Shown: one piece after another, positions 18,661 through 24,832 of the stretch | How positions within the stretch are numbered: the first letter of the stretch is position 1 | How the letters are laid out: every line of letters begins with the position of its first letter | Assembly: GCA_020634035.1 (NCBI GenBank) | Contig: JACKCM010000004.1 | Span: 744,001-808,000 of the forward strand | Length of the DNA: 64,000 bases | Origin: Candidatus Obscuribacterales bacterium | GTDB lineage: Bacteria > Cyanobacteriota > Vampirovibrionia > Obscuribacterales > Obscuribacteraceae | Direction of reading: 5' to 3' | Position numbers and translations under genes: made by a program | Notes under the pieces: model-generated | What the model saw: the letters and a program-made list of their open reading frames with translations, nothing else | Database searches by the model: none | Told to the model about the DNA's origin: nothing

Positions 18661-18715
18661 GTCTTCTGAATGGTTTTCGGAATGATTGTTGCAATCTTGT
18701 AATTTTGGGGTTGCT

Positions 18716-18739
18716 ATTGTACCGAACGATCGGTACAAT
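18716..18739. promoter_or_regulatory. Second TetR operator, before the DsrE-like gene
   Basis: Arms ATTGTACCGA and TCGGTACAAT are exact inverted repeats of 10 bp around ACGA, 24 bp in all. It lies 60 bases before the DsrE-like ATG. The outer 8 bp of each arm match the operator at 18061-18080; only the spacer differs (8 versus 4 bp between the ACC/GGT cores). Confidence 0.75.
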
Positions 18740-18799
18740 GGAATCATGCAAATCGAAAAACACAAATTTATTATTCGATTCGACCCAAGGAGCTAGAAA

Positions 18800-19174
18800 A
18801 TGAAAACAGCAGTTATGGTTTATGCAGACCCGAAAACAGGCACAGAAGAGGCTCTGGGGCGTTTATTCAACGCACTGGCGACAACCTACGAATTCAAAGA
18901 GAAGGGAGATGACGTTACCCTGATGTTTCAGGGCGCCGGCACTCGCTGGATTGGAGAACTCTCAAATGAAGAACATCCCGCTTTTGCGCTTTTCGAAGCT
19001 GTCAGAGACAAAGTCGCGGGTGTGTCCTGCGGATGTGCCGATGTTTTTGGTGCTACAGAAGCGGTAGAGAAGAGTGGTTTTGACCTGATTAAGGACAATC
19101 CGATTCCTTCGACTTCGGGACTGACCAGTATCAGAAACCTGATCGATGATGGATACACTATTCTCAACTTCTGA
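18800..19174 (+). CDS. DsrE/F-like protein
   Basis: A 124-residue soluble protein of DsrE/DsrF-like type: a beta start (KTAVMVYADP), helices, then VTLMFQGAGTRWIGEL and a Cys-bearing loop GVSCGCADVFGATEAVEKSG. Family members transfer sulfur in oxidative sulfur metabolism or act as small thiol proteins; the two nearby Cys could be active. The AAGGAG site is eight bases before the ATG. A TetR palindrome immediately upstream indicates induced expression. The next gene, an FMN-binding-like protein, starts 80 bases later behind a hairpin. The specific sulfur role is unproven. Confidence 0.75.
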   Translation: MKTAVMVYADPKTGTEEALGRLFNALATTYEFKEKGDDVTLMFQGAGTRWIGELSNEEHPAFALFEAVRDKVAGVSCGCADVFGATEAVEKSGFDLIKDNPIPSTSGLTSIRNLIDDGYTILNF

Positions 19175-19197
19175 TGGTCGCAGAGGAAGCGGCGGCT

Positions 19198-19218
19198 GAG
19201 CCTTCTTCGAGGAGGCTC
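19198..19218 (+). terminator. Hairpin between the DsrE-like and FMN-binding-like genes
   Basis: GAGCCTTC and GGAGGCTC pair (one G-T) around the loop TTCGA, giving an eight-base stem. Only a weak T-rich tail follows, so it may attenuate or process the transcript rather than end it completely. Confidence 0.4.
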
Positions 19219-19254
19219 GGCTGCTTGTCCTCCGTAGTTTTAAGGTGGTGCGAG

Positions 19255-20187
19255 ATGCAAAATCAAAATACGGACAGTCCTTTTCACGAAGGTGAGTTAA
19301 AAGTTCAGAAGTTGCTTGGAGAAGAAGAGCTAGCCAAGCGCAATGGCCAGGTGATTAAGAATGAGATCCTTGAAGGTGCGCTCGACTTCATCGCCAGGCA
19401 GTCTATGGTGGTGGTTGGCTCAACTTCTGGGAGCGACGACAAACACTGGGCGTCTATCGTATGTGGTACCACAGGGTTTGCTTCCGCTCCGGATTTGAAG
19501 AGTGTCGTTCTCGATCTGAATCAGATTGCTAAGGTCGCAACAGATCCGCTCTGGCAGATTATTGAAGCCGGAAGAAAGCTTGGTCTTCTGTTTATTGAGC
19601 TGGAGACAAGAAGGCGGCTGAAAGTAAATGGCACAGTCGAGCTGTGTTCGAACGAACAGATTCGTGTCAAAGTAGAAGAGTCTTATCCACTCTGTCCCAA
19701 GTACATTCAAAGAAGGAAATTAGATCTTTTATCTGATACTACCAGAAGTGCAACCAATGTACGCAGTGGCAGCGAGTTAGTAGAGTCTGTGCAAGCTGTT
19801 ATTGCCCAAGCAGACACAGCATTTCTCGTCACTGGTCATACAGAACGAGGGCTCGATGTCTCTCATAGAGGAGGTAAGAAGGGTTTTCTAACTGTGACTT
19901 CCGAGCGTCGCATCAGATGCCCGGACTATTCAGGCAACGGAATGTTCAACTCTTTTGGCAATCTAGACCAAAATCCGAAAGCCGGACTGACGATTGTGGA
20001 TTTCAAAAACTCTCTAATGCTGCAGCATACAGGCACCGCCTTCTTGGAATACAATCAAGAAGACCCCGGTGGCGAAACCGGCGGCACCGGTAGATACTGG
20101 TCTTTTGATGTGGAGAACTGGTGGTTGCAGCCGCTTCCACTTTTTCAAAGAGAATTTCTGGATTGTTCTCCGTTTATCCCTTCTTGA
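19255..20187 (+). CDS. Pyridoxamine 5'-phosphate oxidase-like FMN-binding split-barrel protein
   Basis: The ATG at 19255 (MQNQNTDS) has AAGGTGG upstream; the reading frame extends to 19174, but that part contains the hairpin. The 310-residue product has the split-barrel pattern: FIARQSMVVVGSTSGSDDKH near residues 43-62, DPLWQIIEAGRKLGLLFIEL, then RRRLKVNGTVELCSN, the typical R-L-R-x-N-G-x segment. A second split-barrel-like part follows (DTAFLVTGHTERGLDVSHRG). The C-terminal phrase GRYWSFDVENWWLQPLPLF resembles ends of related proteins. It probably binds flavin and reduces or protects against small molecules; the substrate is unknown. It may be partly co-transcribed with the DsrE-like gene. 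Confidence 0.85.
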   Translation: MQNQNTDSPFHEGELKVQKLLGEEELAKRNGQVIKNEILEGALDFIARQSMVVVGSTSGSDDKHWASIVCGTTGFASAPDLKSVVLDLNQIAKVATDPLWQIIEAGRKLGLLFIELETRRRLKVNGTVELCSNEQIRVKVEESYPLCPKYIQRRKLDLLSDTTRSATNVRSGSELVESVQAVIAQADTAFLVTGHTERGLDVSHRGGKKGFLTVTSERRIRCPDYSGNGMFNSFGNLDQNPKAGLTIVDFKNSLMLQHTGTAFLEYNQEDPGGETGGTGRYWSFDVENWWLQPLPLFQREFLDCSPFIPS

Positions 20188-20259
20188 ATGAATCTTCGAT
20201 TTTACTGCCTTCTAAGAGTATCATTCAGAAGTCTTTGCAGACCTGAGAAATAAGCTACC

Positions 20260-20571
20260 TTAAGAATCGAGCTGCGGATCCACCCAAGTTCCACTTGGTC
20301 TCAAAATAGGATTGCCATCTAGCGGTTTTATTCCGGTGGTGGCACTATCTGCCTTTGTATCATTGGTCGAAAGTTGGCTCAGATCCAGTTTTGGGAAGCC
20401 AAAACCCTCTACGTTGCTGGTTCTATCTATATCACGACAATCCTGCGGATTGGAAACAATTGGACCACCGGGCCAGCACTCTGCATGTGCCATGCTGATG
20501 CCGTGGTCACCTGCTGTTGCAGTTGCACTATCGTGATTAGCTTCAATATTTACTTCGCCGTGTCTTGCCAT
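20260..20571 (-). CDS. Small hypothetical protein with strong RBS
   Basis: A 103-residue product with AGGAGG eight bases before the ATG, the main evidence that it is real. It is hydrophilic, with no signal peptide or helix long enough for a membrane. It opens MARHGEVNIEANHDSATATA and contains two Cys (AECWPG; NPQDCRD) and a Gly/Pro-rich tail. No known family comes to mind. It converges with the split-barrel gene. It could be a secreted or interaction peptide, but nothing in the sequence shows a function. Confidence 0.5.
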   Translation of the reverse strand: MARHGEVNIEANHDSATATAGDHGISMAHAECWPGGPIVSNPQDCRDIDRTSNVEGFGFPKLDLSQLSTNDTKADSATTGIKPLDGNPILRPSGTWVDPQLDS

Positions 20572-20786
20572 TTTAGAAACCTCCTGAGTCGGATATTTGA
20601 ATCGTAGTCGGCTAAAGCAACCGCAGTGTGACAGCGATTTATCTATGTCGCTCCATAGGTCTACCTCGGATAAGCCAGGTCAGAGACAGGCGGTTCGCTA
20701 TCTGTCGGATGGATGCTTTCTGAACTATGTCTGCGAGCCGCAATTTGCCGAGCAGATCAAGAAGCTGGAAATTCAATAGGAGGTTC

Positions 20787-21278
20787 TTACTTCCCTTTCC
20801 GAACCTCCGGGTACTTTGAGAGAATATATGCGCTGCCTTTCGGATCACGTAGCAGTGCTATTTTATAGGATCTCTTCAAATCTTCGGCCGCGAGATCTTG
20901 CTTGCCCAGACGTTTCCTCAACTCTCCCAAGCAGAAAGAAGAAATCCAATAGTTGGGATTCACTTTAATGGAAGCTATGTAATCTTGTTCCGCCTCGTGA
21001 TACTGTCCTACCGCTTGGTACATGTTTCCCCTGCCAACTAAATAATACTCGTATGCCTTCTGCCCCACTTTCAACTTGACCGCTTTGTCGTAGCAATTGA
21101 GAGCTCGTCTGTAGTTTCCTGCAGCATACATCTCATCGCCGCAGATGCTGTATCCAAAAGCCGCACTATATCCGCATTTTGTGACCAGATAAACTTTCAT
21201 CTGAATCAAATCAAATTGAAATCCCCGGACCAGACCAGTAAGCAAACATAGCAGGAGGACTGAGATATAAGACTTCAT
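20787..21278 (-). CDS. Small TPR protein with N-terminal signal or anchor
   Basis: From the ATG at 21278 (MKSYISVLLL) the product has 163 residues; a GTG at 21302 is possible. A hydrophobic N-terminus (SVLLLCLLTGLVRGF) suggests export or anchoring. Residues about 45-135 hold two to three TPR units: AAGNYRRALNCYDKAVKLK, YQAVGQYHEAEQDYIASIKV and LGKQDLAAEDLKRSYKIA. There is a Cys at the boundary (LLLCLL), but no clean lipobox. The TPR surface implies a binding partner, not identified. The coding call is firm; the start is less so. Confidence 0.65.
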   Translation of the reverse strand: MKSYISVLLLCLLTGLVRGFQFDLIQMKVYLVTKCGYSAAFGYSICGDEMYAAGNYRRALNCYDKAVKLKVGQKAYEYYLVGRGNMYQAVGQYHEAEQDYIASIKVNPNYWISSFCLGELRKRLGKQDLAAEDLKRSYKIALLRDPKGSAYILSKYPEVRKGK

Positions 21279-21398
21279 ATTCCTAAGACTAATATTGAGC
21301 ACTGTAGCTGTCTATCGTGAAATCACCAGGAATAGCGTGAGCCCACTTCGGTATTTTCCTGCACTCTTTTGTTGCGAAATAGTTTGAGTTTACTGCTG

Positions 21399-21404
21399 TA
21401 TAAT
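21399..21404 (+). promoter_or_regulatory. Candidate -10 box (TATAAT) upstream of the 21425 gene
   Basis: A perfect TATAAT lies 21-27 bases before the possible GTG starts. The following bases (TTGGGTTCAG) resemble those after the TATAAT boxes near 59251 and 63369. No clear -35 is seen at the usual spacing. Confidence 0.4.
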
Positions 21405-21424
21405 TTGGGTTCAGTTTTTAATAA

Positions 21425-21763
21425 GTGAAGGTGTCAGTTCATGAGCTACGACGTCGCTGTAGTTTGGTGTTGTCGAAGGGCGACAGAGACTATGTGCAAA
21501 CGGCTGGAGGCAACGGGATGCTGGGTCTTGAATGGAGGGAGTACTCTGAATCTGACTATCAGCACTGGGCAGCAGGTTTGCACGGTCAGCCGAACAAGAA
21601 TGAAGTCTTTGTTCCGACCAGTGGCGGTGGACTGAGAGTAAAAGAGAACGAGGTTCTCTCGACAGAAGACGTCAAGAAGATGCTGGCTGCATTTCTAGAG
21701 AATCGTGGAAGACCCACGGAGTTTGCCTGGCGCGATAAAACAGCAGATTTTCGAAGAGACTGA
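21425..21763 (+). CDS. Hypothetical 112-residue protein
   Basis: An open frame with GTG starts at 21425 and 21431 and no strong Shine-Dalgarno site. The middle reads KGDRDYVQTAGGNGMLGLEW and ESDYQHWAAGLHGQPNKNEV, and the C-terminus has a helix (STEDVKKMLAAFLENRG) with many charged residues. It has no signal peptide. A second frame beginning ATG 21441 (MSYDVAVVW) resembles the start of an unrelated small family and leaves open a frameshift in the N-terminus. Function unknown; moderate confidence that the C-terminal two-thirds is coding. Confidence 0.5.
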   Translation: MKVSVHELRRRCSLVLSKGDRDYVQTAGGNGMLGLEWREYSESDYQHWAAGLHGQPNKNEVFVPTSGGGLRVKENEVLSTEDVKKMLAAFLENRGRPTEFAWRDKTADFRRD

Positions 21764-21885
21764 AGTTGGCGACAGAACGGCAATTGTTTGACCCACGGGC
21801 GAATCGGGCATATTGACCAAGCTGCCTAGCTGTTTATTTCGCTAATAGACAAATTTCAGAGATGGCAATATGCCAGGGAGTTTTT

Positions 21886-22668
21886 ATGGGAAATGCGGGC
21901 GAAGTTAATAGAGTCGAGGCTCGGGATGCCAGCGACAATACCGGGAACACCACGGCCCATTCCGGCGAGGGTGCCTCCAGGCAGGCCTGGGAGAACATGC
22001 CGGCCACTGCATCTCGTACCGATGCCACCGGCGAAGAGCCGAAGACGCTCGACTTGAGCTCATCCACGCTCTACGAGCCCATGAAAGAGGGCGACCTGAA
22101 GCGTGCTGTCACCGATTTTGCCGACCCGATGGCAAATGCCAACAGCGACGCCGAGGTAGGAAAGATTTTTACCGATTTCGTCAAAAGCGAATTGAAAGGC
22201 GGCACGCCGCCTCTGACCATTTTTGAGAGTATGTCCGAAGCGATGAAAGGCAAAGAGAACGGCTACTCTGTCTTCGCCAGCATCCCAGAGTCTCTCAGCA
22301 TTTACCGAGAGCCGCCGGAACCGAAGTTGCTTTTCGAGACAAGAATGTTCGCCGAAGGCGAGTCCACCAGGCGCGCCGACCCTGATTTCGAGCCCGATTA
22401 TGACGGCTTCGACAAGATGGCTGCTGAATTCGCCAAGGGTATCGGAGATGCCACTACCCCTGCCACCATGCAGGGCAATCTCGAACAGGTCCTGACCAAA
22501 ATGAAAGCCGCTGGTGCCGAGCCATCTGACGCCAGCGGTTCTATCAATGACGCCCTGGAAGACGCGGGTCTGCCTCTGCGCATTCGCATCGACCGTCGCG
22601 GTGCGGTGGAGTTCTCCGAACGACATCGACCCAGGCTCATCGCCCAGGTCGACCTTCGCGACGATTAA
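21886..22668 (+). CDS. Leaderless hypothetical protein with disordered N-terminus
   Basis: The ATG at 21886 (MGNAGEVNRV) follows GGGAG by five bases, clearly better than the upstream ATG at 21862. The product has 260 residues and no signal peptide. Residues 1-60 are rich in Ala, Ser, Thr and Gly and probably disordered. The remainder is mostly helical and acidic (DLKRAVTDFADPMANANSDA; FEPDYDGFDKMAAEFAKGIG). It shares its layout with the proteins at 2715, 9114 and 22702. No domain is recognised. It converges with the CHAP-like gene, 33 bases apart. Codon use is GC-rich compared with the accessory genes past 53 kb. Confidence 0.65.
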   Translation: MGNAGEVNRVEARDASDNTGNTTAHSGEGASRQAWENMPATASRTDATGEEPKTLDLSSSTLYEPMKEGDLKRAVTDFADPMANANSDAEVGKIFTDFVKSELKGGTPPLTIFESMSEAMKGKENGYSVFASIPESLSIYREPPEPKLLFETRMFAEGESTRRADPDFEPDYDGFDKMAAEFAKGIGDATTPATMQGNLEQVLTKMKAAGAEPSDASGSINDALEDAGLPLRIRIDRRGAVEFSERHRPRLIAQVDLRDD

Positions 22669-22701
22669 TTTCGTCGTCTTCCTTTTCCCGTGTCATCAAA
22701 T

Positions 22702-23670
22702 CTAGTGGCTTTTTCTCAGAATTAGCACCTGGTTGAAGCCGTTCTTATTCCAGCTGCCATCGGCGTTGTGCATACCTCGGTTGAATTTATTCAGGTCACC
22801 ATTGCCGACGATGGTGCCGGTGTCGCTATTGTTCTCCATTAATTTGCCGTTGCCCAGGTATATCGAGGCATGACCGGGCATGCCATAAGGACGTTTGCCT
22901 ATTAGCACATCGCCTGCCTGCAGGTCGCCGTCATTGATCTCGTTGCCGGGCTCGACCAGCTCATAGCCGTTTTTCTTCAAGGCGTCTTCGAGAACTTTGT
23001 TGTTGACCGTCACCGGTATTTCCGGATACATCTCATGCAGGGCAGAGGATACTGCAAGGGCGCAGCCCAATCGGGGATTGGTTTCTGGCGAGATGTCTTT
23101 TATCTGTTTGCCGATCCAGCCTTCCAGGGTTGGATAATTGCTGTCGCCGCCAATGTCGTTGGGACCCGTCGCTCCAATCGCCTCTCTGTTTCTGCGGGCG
23201 TCATTTATTGGTCCTTTCGGCAGCGGCATTATGCCCGGGTCTTCGTTATATTCGGGGGAGGGATAAAATCCGCGTATGTCATCGGGCAGAGTCGGTGTCT
23301 CTTTCCATATATCTGGCTCTTCCGGCAAGCAGCCGCGCTCTTCAGGTAGTTGAGGCAGTTGAGGCAGTTGAGGCAGTTCAGGAAGTTCTGGCGACTGGGG
23401 CTGCTCATTCGTATTCGGCAGTTGGAAAGTGCCTTCCATTTTCCAGGGAAGGAGCTGTATGTCTACAGGAAGTTCATTGTCATTCTGGAAGTTGCCGGTG
23501 ATCTCTAGCTGCGGGAATCCCAGTTCCTGCACCGTGTTGTTCATTGACGGGGAGAAGGAGTTGCTGTTCAGTGGCATACTCTCGTATTCGGACAGATAGT
23601 TTGGATAGAGGTTATCCGGGCGCTCACTGTTGGCGCCGGCACCGATTGAATGATCAGAAAATTCTTGCAT
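22702..23670 (-). CDS. CHAP/NlpC-P60-like cysteine hydrolase without signal peptide
   Basis: A 322-residue product with AAGGAG seven bases before the ATG. Residues 1-180 are Pro/Asn/Glu-rich and disordered, including a Leu-Pro-Gln repeat at about 97-110. The C-terminal domain resembles papain-like peptidoglycan hydrolases: Cys203 in RLGCALAVSSALHEM, His267 in GMPGHASIYLGNGKLMENNS and a third polar residue such as N280. The substrate is probably peptidoglycan stem peptides. No signal peptide is seen, so delivery is unclear. It is followed by the small exported protein gene (upstream on the minus strand) and may be cotranscribed with it. The catalytic pair is in the expected order and spacing, so the fold call is fairly confident. 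Confidence 0.78.
   Translation of the reverse strand: MQEFSDHSIGAGANSERPDNLYPNYLSEYESMPLNSNSFSPSMNNTVQELGFPQLEITGNFQNDNELPVDIQLLPWKMEGTFQLPNTNEQPQSPELPELPQLPQLPQLPEERGCLPEEPDIWKETPTLPDDIRGFYPSPEYNEDPGIMPLPKGPINDARRNREAIGATGPNDIGGDSNYPTLEGWIGKQIKDISPETNPRLGCALAVSSALHEMYPEIPVTVNNKVLEDALKKNGYELVEPGNEINDGDLQAGDVLIGKRPYGMPGHASIYLGNGKLMENNSDTGTIVGNGDLNKFNRGMHNADGSWNKNGFNQVLILRKSH
23345..23398. repeat. Degenerate 9-bp tandem repeats coding Leu-Pro-Gln/Glu units
   Basis: Six units of GGCAGTTGA or close variants lie within the disordered N-terminal region of the CHAP-like gene. Three central units are identical. The unit is a multiple of three, so copy-number change keeps the frame. Confidence 0.8.
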
Positions 23671-23681
23671 GGTAAGGCTCC

Positions 23682-23942
23682 TTAGTTCGCTTCGACTTCG
23701 ACCAGTTTGCTTGCGTTGGCGAACATCTCAATGGCTTGTTCTAGGTTGCCCGATTTTGTATTGTCGATGCCTTCTTGAATCAGTTGTTCCAGTTTGGCGC
23801 TGTCGTTGATTCTGGCAGTGGAGGCGACGCCAGCGGGCTTGGCTGCTTTGTCGGCAGGTACGGGCATCATCGCCCAGGCTGCCTGACCGGAGACTTGAGC
23901 GGCTATTAGGACGGAGAGCAGAGTGAGTACTTTCTTGGACAT
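23682..23942 (-). CDS. Small exported protein
   Basis: The ATG at 23942 (MSKKVLTLL) lies eight bases after AGGGG, so the ATG at 23948 is too close to be the start. The 86-residue product has a classical signal peptide (VLTLLSVLIAAQVSGQAAWA) cleaved near residue 24. The mature part is about 60 residues: a Pro/Ala-rich start, then one helix-loop-helix resembling a single TPR unit (IDNTKSGNLEQAIEMFANAS). It lies 11 bases before the CHAP-like gene on the same strand and may share its transcript. It could be a periplasmic adaptor; the function is unproven. Confidence 0.75.
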   Translation of the reverse strand: MSKKVLTLLSVLIAAQVSGQAAWAMMPVPADKAAKPAGVASTARINDSAKLEQLIQEGIDNTKSGNLEQAIEMFANASKLVEVEAN

Positions 23943-24151
23943 GGTCATTACCCCTTTTGATAGAAACTTGCAGTCGCTCGATGCGCTGTCTTCGATACTG
24001 ACAATTTAGGATGCCAGGGTTAATAGAGCGTTAATGCCGCAAATCTAATCTGAGCAAAGGTTTGTTTCTTTGATGCCCGGCCGGGGACCCTGGTATCGGC
24101 TCTTCTGACCCTATAGAATAGGGACTGGATGAAATTCGAAGGCTTTTTTCA

Positions 24152-24832
24152 ATGGCGAAACTGCTCATAGTCGATGATGACCAGGAAATCAGGAATCTAT
24201 GCAAATCCTGGTTCGAGCCCAGGCATATGGTAGAGCTTTGCGGCTCGGTGCAAGAGGCGCTCGCTTTTCTTGGCGCCGGTGGCTATGACGCCATTATTCT
24301 TGATCTGGGCTTGCCTGATGGTGACGGCAGCACCGTGGTAGAGAAGTGTCGTGCCCAGACTAGAGATACGCCCATTATTGTGCTGTCCGGGCGTGACAGT
24401 GTAGAGAGCAAGGTCGATTTGATTGATATCGGTGCCGACGACTATCTGACCAAGCCGTTTCATTTCAAAGAGCTGGAATCGCGCGTTAACGCTTTGTTGC
24501 GTCGTCCATTCGGCATTCGCTCGGATGTCCTGTCCAGCGGCGACATCAGCTTGAATCTCAGTTCTGCCCGATTGACCAGGTCCGGCGAAGAGATAGAATG
24601 CACGCCCAAAGAACTTGCTTTAATCGAGTTTTTTCTTCGGTATCCAGATCAAGTCTTCTCTCGTGACGCTATCATGCAGCGGGTCTGGACCAATGATTCG
24701 GATGCTTCTCCAGAGATAGTCAAAGTCTATATCACCAGGCTGAGGAAGAAGCTCGAAAAGGACGGCGATCCGCCCCTGATCACTAACCAGCGTGGGCATG
24801 GTTATATCTTTCGTTCGCCGGACAGCCAATAA
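24152..24832 (+). CDS. OmpR/PhoB-type response regulator
   Basis: A 226-residue two-domain regulator. The receiver has D9/D10, phospho-acceptor D51 in YDAIILDLGLPDGDG, Thr/Ser near LSGRDS, and the conserved Lys in DYLTKPFHFKELESR. The winged-helix DNA-binding domain is at about 130-223 (ECTPKELALIEFFLRYPDQV; VYITRLRKKLEKDGDPPLI). A GAAGG site precedes the ATG. It is first in an operon with a zinc-ribbon Ser/Thr kinase (overlapping its stop by one base) and a PAS histidine kinase. The last gene is its probable cognate sensor; the Ser/Thr kinase could also modify it. The DNA target is unknown. Confidence 0.95.
   Translation: MAKLLIVDDDQEIRNLCKSWFEPRHMVELCGSVQEALAFLGAGGYDAIILDLGLPDGDGSTVVEKCRAQTRDTPIIVLSGRDSVESKVDLIDIGADDYLTKPFHFKELESRVNALLRRPFGIRSDVLSSGDISLNLSSARLTRSGEEIECTPKELALIEFFLRYPDQVFSRDAIMQRVWTNDSDASPEIVKVYITRLRKKLEKDGDPPLITNQRGHGYIFRSPDSQ

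Noticed and set aside
20597..20779. 60-residue plus-strand frame between two minus-strand genes
   Set aside because: No ribosome site, no recognisable motif, and a composition close to random.
21441..21635. Alternative 64-residue frame starting MSYDVAVVW
   Set aside because: The start resembles a known small family, but the body is low-quality and the overlapping frame continues to a better C-terminus. Kept only as a possible frameshift note.
22060..22626. 188-residue minus-strand frame inside the 21886 gene
   Set aside because: The plus strand has a strong ribosome site and consistent codon use; the antisense frame has neither.
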